From NCBI RefSeq assembly GCF_900636825.1, contig NZ_LR134318.1, positions 2,637,501 to 2,701,500 of the forward strand: DNA of 64,000 nucleotides, read 5' to 3'. This document shows positions 46,583 through 55,663 of the stretch, piece by piece. Origin of the DNA: Pseudomonas fluorescens. GTDB lineage: Bacteria; Pseudomonadota; Gammaproteobacteria; Pseudomonadales; Pseudomonadaceae. The notes under the pieces are model-generated. The model saw only the letters and a list, made by a program, of their open reading frames with translations, made no database searches and had not been told where the DNA came from. Both the position numbers and the translations under genes were made by a program. Numbering within the stretch: position 1 is the first letter of the stretch; the number at the start of each line of letters is the position of its first letter.

Positions 46583-47053
46583 TCATCCCTTTGTCCAGTA
46601 CCGATGAACAGTAGTAGCAGGCAGGCCAAGATCGCGGGCAGCTTCCTTCTGTGTCTTACCTAGTTCCTTGAGCTTCAGCACAGCCTGAACGTTTTCTAGG
46701 TTAGCTTTCGTGCCTCGGGCGCGTTTCTTCAGCTCACCATCCTGCTTCTGATGCTCCATCGTTTGAAGCCCGCCAGCATCCCGAAAACGTCGTACATCCT
46801 CCAAGGCTTTCTGTAGTTCATGTTCCGGTGTGTCTTGAGTACGCTGTGCGAGTGCAAGAGCGAGCAGTGACAGAATATGCATGTCTAAGCATTCAGCTAC
46901 TTTTAGCAACGTCGAGAGGGTCGCTAAGGTTTTTCCTTGCTCAATCATACTGAGATTATTCTGGCTGATAGCTCCAGCGAGTGCGTCAGGGCGCACGCCT
47001 TTCAACTCTCGAACGGCTCGCAGGGTGATGGCGATCTCTTCCTTCACGATCAT
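46583..47053 (-). CDS. XRE-type transcriptional regulator with C-terminal HTH
   Basis: A 156-residue DNA-binding protein with two HTH elements. The N-terminal one is a Cro/CI fold (LRAVRELKGVRPDALAGAISQNNLSMIEQGK, about residues 11-65, read in two parts). The C-terminal one resembles a resolvase/sigma-like HTH (GKTQKEAARDLGLPATTVHRYW, residues about 133-153). A charged linker joins them. The ATG at 47053 has GAGAG upstream. The target is unknown; it is divergent from the hypothetical gene at 47289 and may control it. Confidence 0.78.
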   Translation of the reverse strand: MIVKEEIAITLRAVRELKGVRPDALAGAISQNNLSMIEQGKTLATLSTLLKVAECLDMHILSLLALALAQRTQDTPEHELQKALEDVRRFRDAGGLQTMEHQKQDGELKKRARGTKANLENVQAVLKLKELGKTQKEAARDLGLPATTVHRYWTKG

Positions 47054-47288
47054 GGCTCTCAAAAGGCAGGATAAAGCCACAGCCAGTCAATTCCACCAAA
47101 CCATGTATGTTGTTAATGCCGGAATTTAGGGATATGATGGGTGAGTCGTGAGGGGAGCCGGCACACTAATCGGTAATGCGATTTCGGCGTGCCAATTGAG
47201 CGAGTAGTAGGAGAAAAGGTCGGTTGTCGTAATGCCCGCTGCGTGGGCTGATCTCCGATGCTGTCACGTATGGATCGAGGAATTTGTC

Positions 47289-47669
47289 GTGTTTGTGACG
47301 TACAGCAGCAATCTTCAGGGCCGCTTCAGCGGATTTGATAGCACGCGATTGCTTTGGAGTTCGATAGAGCTCAATCCAGCCGAATACTATTTTCTAGTTG
47401 AGGGGTGTGGTTTGGTTGATGGTTGTTTCGGCCCATGGGTACGGCTGTTGTCGACTGTGAAAGAACTGGATTCTCTATGTAACGGTAAGAGTGTTGAAGC
47501 ACACAGCATCACTCAAGTTCAGTTGCTCGCACCTGGTGTTATGACGAATCGTTCTGGACTATCGGTGGAGCTACTTTCGGAGATTCGAGTTCAGCCTGGG
47601 ACGGAGGAAAACCCGGTCTACGAGTTCATAACCGGCACGGGCCATATCTACACCAGTTCACGTAAATGA
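47289..47669 (+). CDS. Hypothetical protein
   Basis: A 126-residue protein of unknown function, mostly beta-rich by appearance (VTYSSNLQGRFSGFDSTRLLW, then HSITQVQLLAPGVMTNRSGL). I chose the GTG at 47289 because GAGGA lies seven bases upstream; the ATG at 47232 has no suitable site. No signal peptide or membrane helix. It lies 22 bp before the next hypothetical gene on the same strand, so the two are probably co-transcribed. Confidence 0.55.
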   Translation: MFVTYSSNLQGRFSGFDSTRLLWSSIELNPAEYYFLVEGCGLVDGCFGPWVRLLSTVKELDSLCNGKSVEAHSITQVQLLAPGVMTNRSGLSVELLSEIRVQPGTEENPVYEFITGTGHIYTSSRK

Positions 47670-47691
47670 TGGTTCCAGCACCGGAGACGCC

Positions 47692-48096
47692 ATGTCAGTA
47701 ACCCTTGATGAAGTCGCTCAGTTTTTTTATGGAGGTGGTGAGGTCGTTCCTGGTTGGCATTCCACGCAGGAAGAACTAATAGGGCTCGCCGAAAAAACTT
47801 TTCCGGGAAAGCCTTTCTGCCTAGTGAAGCAGTGGATCATCGCTGACCTCCAGCTCACACAGGCGGAGCAAGATCGTCTCGCATCAATGAGGCTGCTACC
47901 CAAAGCTGTCTACTCCCATGAGGTCGTCCTGGATAGCCGCCGACGTTTTTCTCCCGGCCACTTTGTGCGCACAAATTTTGGAGTTTCGCATGACCACCCG
48001 TGCATGTTTGAAACCAAAAGCACCGTCTACCTATTGCTTGGTGATGGTGTGAGAAAGCCCGCAGCACTGAGTACCGTTTTCTCGTTTAGAGCGTAA
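47692..48096 (+). CDS. Hypothetical protein, pseudomonad island type
   Basis: A 134-residue soluble protein starting MSVTLDEVAQFFYGGGEVVPGW, with a central LVKQWIIADLQLTQAEQDRL and a C-terminal VYLLLGDGVRKPAALSTVFSF. I have the impression of having seen such proteins in Pseudomonas accessory regions but cannot name the family. GGAG lies eight bases upstream of the ATG. Function unknown. Confidence 0.65.
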   Translation: MSVTLDEVAQFFYGGGEVVPGWHSTQEELIGLAEKTFPGKPFCLVKQWIIADLQLTQAEQDRLASMRLLPKAVYSHEVVLDSRRRFSPGHFVRTNFGVSHDHPCMFETKSTVYLLLGDGVRKPAALSTVFSFRA

Positions 48097-48174
48097 CTGA
48101 ACTAACAGTTTTACCCACGCTGCCATTCAGGCAGTGCGATCGGCTACGCCTTTAAAAAATTGCAGGAGCACGTT

Positions 48175-48738
48175 TTGATTCGATTTGATTGCCGGCAGGT
48201 CACTGGAGTGATCGAGAAGCCACGAGTAATTGCCGCCCAGGAGGGAACTGTGAACGCGCGCATCGTTATCGATGGGCAGGTGTTGCCGAATGTATTGCTG
48301 CCAGGAAAGATATTTGAAGAGATCGAGGCGGGGGAGCGAGTGACCCTGTACGGCATCTTCACGAAGAAAAAAGACAAGACGGAGAACAAAGCCATCATCT
48401 ACGCCGTGAAGGGCTCCAATGGGAAACTCGTGGCGGCTAGGCAGCTCCAGATCAAAGTCCCAATCCTGATCGTTGCTGCTGCAGTTCCCCTGATGGTTGC
48501 TGTGGCTGTTGCGGGCTGCTTTCTTTCTCCCTATCCGATTCATCTAGTTTCTGGAAGCATTGACCCTGATTACCTAGTTCGGACAACTTTCGTTTGGGCG
48601 TTCTGGGAAGGGATCTTGGCCGGGTTGGTCATGGTGGGACTTGCGATCAACTGGATCAGGATGAGCATTGATCCGGAGAGCTGGGCGGTGATCGATGCTG
48701 CGACGCTGTCTCAACGCTTCAGTAAGGCGTTTAAGTAA
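48175..48738 (+). CDS. Predicted inner-membrane protein
   Basis: A 187-residue protein. The first 95 residues are soluble and beta-rich (VTGVIEKPRVIAAQEGTVNA, then NVLLPGKIFEEIEAGERVTLYGIF) and may be an OB-like fold. Two membrane helices follow, LIVAAAVPLMVAVAVAGCFL and FWEGILAGLVMVGLAINW, and then a short cytoplasmic tail. The TTG at 48175 is chosen because AGGAG lies six bases upstream. Function unknown; it follows two soluble hypothetical genes in the same direction. Confidence 0.6.
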   Translation: MIRFDCRQVTGVIEKPRVIAAQEGTVNARIVIDGQVLPNVLLPGKIFEEIEAGERVTLYGIFTKKKDKTENKAIIYAVKGSNGKLVAARQLQIKVPILIVAAAVPLMVAVAVAGCFLSPYPIHLVSGSIDPDYLVRTTFVWAFWEGILAGLVMVGLAINWIRMSIDPESWAVIDAATLSQRFSKAFK

Positions 48739-48797
48739 GTACTTCATACCACGCTTCCCCTTTGGTGGAGGCTTTCTAAGCGAAGGGGAGGTGGCAC

Positions 48798-48998
48798 GTG
48801 CAGACCGATGATCTCGAGCGCGAACGACGTCGCAAAGCAGTGGCTGAGGTTATTGGTTGTCAGGTACTCGAAGGTGTGAGGCCTTCCTCTACGCACCTTG
48901 CTGAGATGCAGCGATATGCGGATGGCCTAGTCAGTCTTGACGAGCTACTGGAGGAGTTGATTGAGTGCATGCGGCAGCACTCTCCGGCAAGCAGATAA
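48798..48998 (+). CDS. VbhA-like antitoxin domain protein
   Basis: A 66-residue, highly charged helical protein starting at a GTG with GGGGAGG upstream. The core RRKAVAEVIGCQVLEGVRPS, followed by YADGLVSLDELLEELIE, resembles the VbhA-type antitoxins that block Fic toxins through an inhibitory helix carrying (S/T)xxxE(G/N). Here the motif reads CQVLEG, with Cys in the Ser/Thr place. No Fic protein is encoded in the window. The next gene, 34 bp downstream, is a HAD-type protein. The antitoxin name is a family-level guess. Confidence 0.55.
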   Translation: MQTDDLERERRRKAVAEVIGCQVLEGVRPSSTHLAEMQRYADGLVSLDELLEELIECMRQHSPASR

Positions 48999-49032
48999 CT
49001 TCCAGAAAGGCCGGCTTTGAGAGTTCTTTACC

Positions 49033-49566
49033 ATGTTTGATTCGAATCTCCTGGTACCTAGCCGGCTAAAGCCGAATGACCGAGTTCTATTCCTCGATTT
49101 TGATGGGGTGCTGCATCCCGACGACGTCTACCGTATCCGGAGTGGTTTGGTGTTGCGTGCACCCGGGCACCTTATGATGCATGCCGGAATTCTTGTCGAG
49201 ATATTGAGGGAGTTTCCTCAAGTCAAAATCAGCTTGTCCACAAGTTGGGTGCGCATCCTCGGTTACCGCCGTGCACGCGCTGCCTTGCCGCCCGAGTTGC
49301 AGGATCTCACCGTGAGCAGTACATGGCATTCAAGAATGCCCAAGGCGCCTTTTGAGGGCTATGACATGTACAGCCGCTATCAGCAGATCCGTGCTGCAGT
49401 AACCAGGGCGGGCCTGATAAATTGGATCGCCCTAGATGATGATCCTTTTGAAAGTTGGCCAGATCACGATCGACGTTTGATTCGGACTGATCCTGACTTG
49501 GGCCTTAGCTCAGTACCGACCCAGGAGGAGCTACGGCTCAAGCTGAGAGCCCTGATGGGGACGTAA
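49033..49566 (+). CDS. HAD-superfamily protein (RNA-repair-associated HAD type)
   Basis: A 177-residue HAD phosphatase-like protein. Motif I is VLFLDFDGVLHP, motif II is the Ser/Thr in ISLSTSWVRILG and motif IV is WIALDDDPFESW. This pattern resembles the HAD domains described in multi-domain RNA-repair (Swiss Army Knife) proteins, here as a single-domain protein. Metal-dependent phosphoryl hydrolysis is expected; the substrate is unknown. It may form an operon with the VbhA-like gene 34 bp upstream. Confidence 0.75.
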   Translation: MFDSNLLVPSRLKPNDRVLFLDFDGVLHPDDVYRIRSGLVLRAPGHLMMHAGILVEILREFPQVKISLSTSWVRILGYRRARAALPPELQDLTVSSTWHSRMPKAPFEGYDMYSRYQQIRAAVTRAGLINWIALDDDPFESWPDHDRRLIRTDPDLGLSSVPTQEELRLKLRALMGT

Positions 49567-49617
49567 AAACATTCCCCGAGACGCTTTGAAATTGCTGCTG
49601 AGGCATGATTTTTTTCT

Positions 49618-49917
49618 TCAGTAGCCGTATTCGTTTAGCAATTTGCGCAGAAAATCACGCCGCCTTTGAGCGATGCACAGAATTAGGTAATCACGCTCAT
49701 AGTCCTTGGTCGAGAGGTGTCCGGCATCTACAAGACCATGGATGTAGCCTTCCGCTTTGCCTCTTGCTTCGAGCAATGCCTCTATCGTGGTGCTTTGGTA
49801 AATGTCTTCAGCCAGCAGTCGCCACCGTTTCTTTTGGTGCTGCCCGACTGGGTCGTCCGAAAACTTTGGGGCGTTGATTAGGGTATTGAAATCGGCACAT
49901 GCGTCAGGTGTGTTCAA
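49618..49917 (-). CDS. Hypothetical helical protein
   Basis: A 99-residue soluble protein, strongly helical and charged (KKRWRLLAEDIYQSTTIEAL, then DYERDYLILCIAQRRRDFLR). It would start at a TTG with only a weak GAGAA site upstream, so the true start is unsure. It is convergent with the HAD gene and divergent from the next gene. Function not recognised. Confidence 0.45.
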   Translation of the reverse strand: MNTPDACADFNTLINAPKFSDDPVGQHQKKRWRLLAEDIYQSTTIEALLEARGKAEGYIHGLVDAGHLSTKDYERDYLILCIAQRRRDFLRKLLNEYGY

Positions 49918-50070
49918 AGCGGGTTCTCAGAACATTGATATCTGTACCGAGGTTATCATGCGCACACTTAATGGCATGCTGTGGGCTGGCTTACGTAGGC
50001 GCTGTCGCGAAGGAACGATTTTAATGATGGCGCAGGCTTTCGATGGCGGCTGTGAAACCTGGAGTTCGAT

Positions 50071-50370
50071 ATGGGGCACCTTAGCCTTGAGGATGTCTAC
50101 CCCGACGACGTAGAAAAATACGGCCATATGCGGGTAGGAATGACCGATCTCTATGTAAAAGACAATCACGCCACTTATGGTGTGGTTACGCGTGGAGAAT
50201 ACCGCGAACTGACCAGCAGATTAATGCGTGACGAGTCGGTACAAATGATCATCAGCGCCAAGCTCGCCGCGCTACCCCAGGACTACGATCCGTGGATCTG
50301 GAGGATCGAACGCAATCGTGCGTTACACGCTAGGTATGGGGACAAATTCGATCCTTGGGGAGACAACTGA
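50071..50370 (+). CDS. Hypothetical protein
   Basis: A 99-residue acidic, Tyr- and Trp-rich protein (MGHLSLEDVYPDDVEKYGHM, then LPQDYDPWIWRIERNRALH). TGGAG lies six bases upstream of the ATG, and the amino acid composition looks like a real gene. I do not recognise a family. Divergent from the hypothetical gene at 49618. Confidence 0.5.
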   Translation: MGHLSLEDVYPDDVEKYGHMRVGMTDLYVKDNHATYGVVTRGEYRELTSRLMRDESVQMIISAKLAALPQDYDPWIWRIERNRALHARYGDKFDPWGDN

Positions 50371-50652
50371 AAGCACCCATGTCCCGCTGATGGGATTACC
50401 GCATCCCATTTCCCGATTGAACGCATTGCGGAGTAAAGGCTACACATCCGGCAAACTCGCCTATTCGCCTCATCCTTTAGAGACTGCCCTGGAGAAACAA
50501 ATTCTCCCCAGGCGAGAGCAGCTAATCGGCAAGCTGAGGCGCACCTCTTCCACCGAGGTATTGATCTGAAACGAGCTCCAGCATCTCATACCCAATTACA
50601 CACCCATTTACACCCATTTAACGAAAGCGTCCGGCAGATGCACCCTATGTCA

Positions 50653-50787
50653 ATGCAGCCACCTCATCCCATCAACGGATCTAACAGTGCGCCAGCCACC
50701 AGTCCAGCAGTGCTGCAGTCGCTTCTTCGCGCAAGCGCCTACTCTCGCAGTTGCTGCAACGTCGCATCGCACAAGGTTGAATCATGA
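50653..50787 (+). CDS. Possible 44-residue ORF coupled to the PrlF-like gene
   Basis: A short frame from the ATG at 50653 ends at a TGA that overlaps the next start as ATGA. The peptide (LQSLLRASAYSRSCCNVASH) has no recognisable motif and no good ribosome site. It may be only a coupling ORF or chance. Confidence 0.22.
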   Translation: MQPPHPINGSNSAPATSPAVLQSLLRASAYSRSCCNVASHKVES

Positions 50788-51026
50788 ATGATCCTCGTAT
50801 CCCCAACATCAAGTCCGCGCACCACGTTCGGAAGACCTCGCCAGCGAATGAACCGATGGAAGGCCATCTATCCGTATCCCGTACTCTCGGGCTTCTCGCG
50901 GCTGACTTGAACACGTATCCAGAGCGAATGCTGCCTGTGGATACGCGTCTGGTCGCTCGAATTTTTGCGTTAGTCGGTCAGGCAGATGTTGACCACAATT
51001 CATCGCTCTCGGCGGAAGACGAGTAA
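50784..51026 (+). CDS. PrlF/SohA-like antitoxin, C-terminal part only
   Basis: An 80-residue protein whose C-terminal half (LGLLAADLNTYPERMLPVDT, then RIFALVGQADVDHNSSLSAE) follows the pattern of the C-terminus of PrlF antitoxins. The N-terminal AbrB-like DNA-binding domain of PrlF is missing and replaced by an unrelated 25-residue lead. No YhaV toxin gene follows. It is either a shortened orphan antitoxin or a remnant; the ATG has no clear ribosome site. Confidence 0.5.
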   Translation: MNDPRIPNIKSAHHVRKTSPANEPMEGHLSVSRTLGLLAADLNTYPERMLPVDTRLVARIFALVGQADVDHNSSLSAEDE

Positions 51027-51239
51027 ATCAGGGCCTTGAACCCAGCGCCAGGTGCGGTACGGCCGAGGTATCATCGAGAGCGGCTCCAGCGAGTCGGAGC
51101 ATGTTGTTCATCGTCGCCTAGCAAGATTGGGAATTTTCGGATTCTTCCAGCAGCTTGGTTAAGCCATCCGGCTTTTTTGAGTCACGACCGCTAAGCTGAA
51201 CGACACTACTTGAACGCTTTAAATACGTAGCTGTCGGGT

Positions 51240-51440
51240 TTACACGGTTGTCGTATAGCTCTGACTCATCATCTCTCGACGCATCGCCCAACCAAGCGCG
51301 GCAGGCCCGCTGGCTAAACGCAGCACTCCCTTTCCACCACGGCTATTGATCTCATCCAGCACGCTCATCACCTTGTCCGACATCACAGGCTGCGAATGAG
51401 CGAATAACCGTACACGTTTAGCAGTTTCTGCAAATCTCAC
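51240..51440 (-). pseudogene. UmuC-like DNA polymerase V, C-terminal fragment
   Basis: The translated tail KVMSVLDEINSRGGKGVLRL, then WAMRREMMSQSYTTTV, matches the conserved end of UmuC/RulB proteins (MxVLDxINxRxGRGTxxLA, WxMRRExxSPxYTT). Only about 55 residues remain: the catalytic palm and fingers are gone, and no umuD-like gene is adjacent. Accessory regions of pseudomonads often carry rulAB or umuDC as integration targets, so this is probably the leftover of such an event. Confidence 0.6.
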
Positions 51441-51532
51441 CTCGAAGTTGGACGATGCACCAGAGAGAGTTAACTAGCCTGAGCCGTCATCCAGACGGCC
51501 CGTATGTCGGAGAGCTTCGGGTTCCTAAATCG

Positions 51533-52607
51533 CTACTTCGGACGCGGATCTTGCAATGGCCTATCGGGTTGTGAAAGCCCTTTGGTGCGTATTTCTAGAA
51601 CTGCGTTGGCGACTGCGCGGGCAACGTTGCGAACTTCTTCCTGCACGTCCAGATCGGCGTCGAGTTCATCATGGCTAGTTGCGTATGGACGGTAGTAGCC
51701 TATGTAGCGGTCAAGGCTTGCAGCTTTTCCTGCGTCAATGAGGCCCATCCAATTCAACCAGTCGGACAGGCCATGGCGAACACCTTCAATCCCAGCCACG
51801 TCGCCATGTACTACGAGCCCATAAGCGCGGCCCAGCAAGGTGCTTCGGAAATGACCAGCCATTGAGTTCTATTTCTTTCGCCCGTTCAGCATCCTTCCCC
51901 TGAGTGCTAGTCGGGTCAGGATTACCACCGTCGGCACATACTAGTCGGTCGATCATCAGCTTCAAGGGGCTTGGCGCCTGATACCAGTAAACAGGTGTAA
52001 TCAGAATGATCCCATCTGCCGCTATCCACCGAGGGTAGATATCGTTCATCACATCCCCGATCTGATCCAGCGAGTGATTGGGGTAGCAGCTGCAAGGCCA
52101 ATGACAGAGCGGCATTGCTGTAGAAACGCAGGCCTTGCAAGGAAAGATCCGACGACCATACTCGGATGTCAGTAAGCTCAGATCCAGCAAATCTGTTTCC
52201 ACGCCAGCTTTCGACAATTCCTCTTCGGCCATACCAGCCATACGCCAACTTTTTGAAAGCTCTCCAGGGCAACTCCCATCATTTCTTGACGACCCCGTGA
52301 CCAGTAGCACACGCGATTGCGTCCCTCTTTGGTCGCGCGCCTGTCCCGCAGCCTTGATAGATTGCTGCGCTTGAATCCACTCCACTGCCAGTTCGTATTC
52401 AGGATCGGCGAAACCCACGCCAGCGGCTTGCTTTAACGGTGCTTTTCGGCCCTCGCTGTAGGCCTGCCAAGCGATCTCTTCGAGGCGCTGAATGGCGTCT
52501 TCTTCCACTCGAAATGCGGGGTCAACGAACTTCTCCCGAAAGCGTTGGGAAAATGCCTGACGGTCTATCTTCTGCGGTGCCTCACCGTGTCGCGGCTTGA
52601 TGCTCAT
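51533..52607 (-). pseudogene. NADPH-dependent FMN reductase/flavodoxin-like protein, frameshifted
   Basis: The gene starts at the ATG at 52607 with GGAGG upstream. The first frame gives an N-terminal helical segment and a flavodoxin-like domain (VLLVTGSSRNDGSCPGELSK, PCKACVSTAMPLCHW, ITPVYWYQAPSPLKLMIDRL). It runs off course after FPKHLAG. One base over, the sequence resumes as GRAYGLVVHGDVAGIEGV and continues through GYYRPYATSHDELDADLDVQ to the stop at 51533. One extra base in the GGGCC tract at about 51828-51833 explains this. The intact protein would be about 357 residues. The extra base is either real decay or a sequencing error. Confidence 0.75.
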
Positions 52608-52842
52608 ACGAAACCTCCGGTCGGACGAACGGATTAGAAGGTTGGTGCGCCAATCATGTTTGGCATCAAGCAGGCGAGGCCGCACTCGGCGCGTGCCGTC
52701 CAATTTCGGCAATTGCACCAGGAAAATCGTTCCTTAAATCGCAAACGCGCCGTTTCCCTGAATGTCATCTGCTCCGCTCAAAGCTTGGAACTCATCGTCC
52801 GTCAGCGCCTCAACTGTTCATGAACCGCATTGGAGCGCGGAG

Positions 52843-55653
52843 ATGAACGACGAGACGTGGGCGATTTGTATCTTCCTGAGCACCCAGCCAGATGTGTTGA
52901 AAACGGTCAGGTCTTTGACTGAAAACGATGCGGTAGAAGCCGGAGCATCGTTGGAAGACCTTCGGCATACGCTCTGTATCCAAGCCATGCAGATTCAGGC
53001 TGACGAACAAAACCTGCCGCTGGATGACTTGATCCGTTCATTGGCACGACCGACCGAAATAAATGGCGTTGACTCTGAGTCTAAAGGGCAAACGGAGCTC
53101 GAAAAATACAATCGCATGCGAGACTTCGATGCGAGCCCTGAACCGACCGGCGTAGCCAAGCCAAAAACGGGCAAAGGCCGGGCAAAACGAGAAGCCCAAG
53201 CGCTGCAATATTGTGTGCAAAAACACGATGCAACCCGGCTTCATTACGACTTCAGGCTTGAACTCGAAGGTACGCTGAAGAGCTGGGCGATTCCGAAAGG
53301 GCCTTGCCTTGATCCGAAGGTAAAACGGCTGGCAGTTCACGTCGAAGACCATCCACTTGATTACGCAACGTTCGAGGGGACGATTCCGGAAGGGCATTAT
53401 GGCGCGGGTGAAGTCATCGTCTGGGATCGTGGTATCTGGACGCCTACCGGCGACCCGATTGAGAGCTATCGAAAAGGACGTCTTAAGTTCGAGCTTCAGG
53501 GTGAGAAACTCGCCGGGCAATGGAACCTTGTAAGAACTCACATACCCGGCAAGCAGGAACAATGGTTCTTGATCAAACATCAAGACTCGAGTGCCCGGCC
53601 GGAGACCGAATACGATATTGTTAAGGAACTACCAAATAGTGTGCTGAGTGATCGAACGATCATTCCGAAGCTGAGAGGAAAGGGGAAAGCGAAAAAGCCT
53701 GGCGAGTCGCCTACGCCGGTGTCGCATGCGTCTCGGACGGCACAGCAAGGACATCGTGCTGCGCTGTTCGAGAAGCTTTCTCCGGAGCTTGCAACGCTAG
53801 TTGAAACATCTCCTAAAAGCGACGATTGGCGTTACGAAATCAAGTTTGACGGGTATCGCATGCTCGCCAGGATCGATCATGGCACGGTAAAGCTCTTGAC
53901 CCGCAACGGGCATGACTGGACAGCCAAGCTTCCTCATCAAGCAAAAGCACTTTCAAAGTTGGGATTGGAGACGGCTTGGCTGGATGGCGAGATCGTCATA
54001 CCTGACGATAACGGAGTGCCTGACTTCCAGCTTCTGCAGAACGCATTCGATGCAGGGAAAAGCGCTGGCATCGTTTATTACCTTTTTGACCTGCCGTACC
54101 TTAACGGCTTCGATTTGCGCGAGGTTCCGGTTGAAACCCGCCGCGATGCGCTTCGTCAGTTGCTGGCGGAGAACACTGACTCCATGCTGCGTTTCTCGGA
54201 CGACTTTGAAGAGTCTCCCGACGCCTTATTGAATAGCGCATGCTCAATGCAGATGGAGGGATTGATTGGCAAGAGGTCGGGCAGCCCCTACGTCTCGCGC
54301 CGCAGCGATGACTGGATCAAACTCAAGTGTTCGAAGCGACATGAGTTTGTGGTTGTGGGGTACAGCGACCCTAAAGGCAGCCGGAATGGGTTTGGGGCCT
54401 TGCTCCTTGGTCTGAATAAGGAAGACGGCAACGAGCTGAGATTCGCAGGAAAGGTCGGCACTGGTTTCACCGAATCCACTCTGAAGACCATCCTTGCCCA
54501 ACTGCGCCCTTTGGTGACCGATGCGTGTCCTGTTGAAAATCCACCGACCGGCTCCGATGCGCGGGGCATTCACTGGCTTGAGCCGAACCTGCTTGCCGAA
54601 GTTTCATACGCAGAGATGACGAAGGATGGGGTAGTGCGGCACGCGGTTTTTCGGGGGCTACGCGCAGATAAGCCACCCAAGGAAATCACTGAAGAAAAAG
54701 CCCAACCGGCGCCCGAAACGCATACTGGAAAGTCATCCTCAAGCAATAGGGCGCCAAAGAAGGCGGCTGATCAGAGTCGCATCCGCATTACTCATCCTGA
54801 TCGAATCATTGATACATCGAGCGGTACCACGAAGATGCAACTCGCGCAGTACTACGCGGAAGTATCCCCTTGGTTACTCCCTCATCTCGTAGATCGTCCA
54901 GTAGCGCTGGTTCGTGCACCCGAAGGTATTGGTGGCGAACTTTTCTTTCAGAAGAACGCCGAGAAGCTTTCTATTCCGGGGATCACAGCGATACCGAAAG
55001 CAGAAGCGGGCAAAGCGGCAATGGTGATCAACAATGCCGAAGCGTTGGTCGGTGCTGTGCAGATGAGCACGATTGAGCTCCACTCCTGGAACGCCACAAC
55101 GGCCGACCTGAATCTCCCAGACAGGTTTGTCCTCGACCTTGACCCGGATCCTGCGCTGCCTTGGAAAAGCATGGTCGAAGCAACTCAACTAACGCTAACC
55201 GTACTCGATGAGTTAGGGCTTAGGGCATTTCTGAAAACCAGCGGAGGCAAGGGAATACATCTGGTCGTCCCGCTGACGCCTGGCGATTCCTGGCACGACG
55301 TTAAAGATTTCAGCCAAGGAATTGTCAAATACATGGCCAAGCTTATCCCAGAAAAGTTCGTAGCGATTCTAGGGCCCAAGAACCGGGTAGGCAGGATCTT
55401 CATTGATTATTTACGAAACAGTAAGGGTGCCACGACCGTCAATGCTTATGCAGCCAGAGCGCGGCCAGGCTTGGCGGTTTCGGTGCCGATTTATCGAGAT
55501 GAAATCTTGGAGCTTAAGGGCGCCAATGTTTGGAACATCCATAACCTGCACGAGCGACTTACCGAGTTAGGAACTGACGATCCGTGGGCCGACTTCCCGG
55601 TGACTGCACAGCGGATAACCCAAGAAATGCGCGAAATGCTTGGAATACGTTAG
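52843..55653 (+). CDS. ligD: ATP-dependent DNA ligase D (NHEJ)
   Basis: A multifunctional repair enzyme with the Pseudomonas domain order. The 3'-phosphoesterase has HDATRLHYDFRLELEG and AVHVEDHPLDY (about residues 90-260). The ATP ligase has its nucleotidyl Lys334 in YEIKFDGYRML and covers about 310-610. The primase-polymerase has catalytic acids in FVLDLDPDP and covers about 655-930. An extra N-terminal segment of about 85 residues precedes the usual KYNRMRDFDASPEP start. The ATG at 52843 (TGGAG seven bases upstream) is preferred to one at 52762. Normally LigD works with Ku; no ku gene is present in this window. Confidence 0.93.
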   Translation: MNDETWAICIFLSTQPDVLKTVRSLTENDAVEAGASLEDLRHTLCIQAMQIQADEQNLPLDDLIRSLARPTEINGVDSESKGQTELEKYNRMRDFDASPEPTGVAKPKTGKGRAKREAQALQYCVQKHDATRLHYDFRLELEGTLKSWAIPKGPCLDPKVKRLAVHVEDHPLDYATFEGTIPEGHYGAGEVIVWDRGIWTPTGDPIESYRKGRLKFELQGEKLAGQWNLVRTHIPGKQEQWFLIKHQDSSARPETEYDIVKELPNSVLSDRTIIPKLRGKGKAKKPGESPTPVSHASRTAQQGHRAALFEKLSPELATLVETSPKSDDWRYEIKFDGYRMLARIDHGTVKLLTRNGHDWTAKLPHQAKALSKLGLETAWLDGEIVIPDDNGVPDFQLLQNAFDAGKSAGIVYYLFDLPYLNGFDLREVPVETRRDALRQLLAENTDSMLRFSDDFEESPDALLNSACSMQMEGLIGKRSGSPYVSRRSDDWIKLKCSKRHEFVVVGYSDPKGSRNGFGALLLGLNKEDGNELRFAGKVGTGFTESTLKTILAQLRPLVTDACPVENPPTGSDARGIHWLEPNLLAEVSYAEMTKDGVVRHAVFRGLRADKPPKEITEEKAQPAPETHTGKSSSSNRAPKKAADQSRIRITHPDRIIDTSSGTTKMQLAQYYAEVSPWLLPHLVDRPVALVRAPEGIGGELFFQKNAEKLSIPGITAIPKAEAGKAAMVINNAEALVGAVQMSTIELHSWNATTADLNLPDRFVLDLDPDPALPWKSMVEATQLTLTVLDELGLRAFLKTSGGKGIHLVVPLTPGDSWHDVKDFSQGIVKYMAKLIPEKFVAILGPKNRVGRIFIDYLRNSKGATTVNAYAARARPGLAVSVPIYRDEILELKGANVWNIHNLHERLTELGTDDPWADFPVTAQRITQEMREMLGIR

Positions 55654-55663
55654 GAGACAGATC

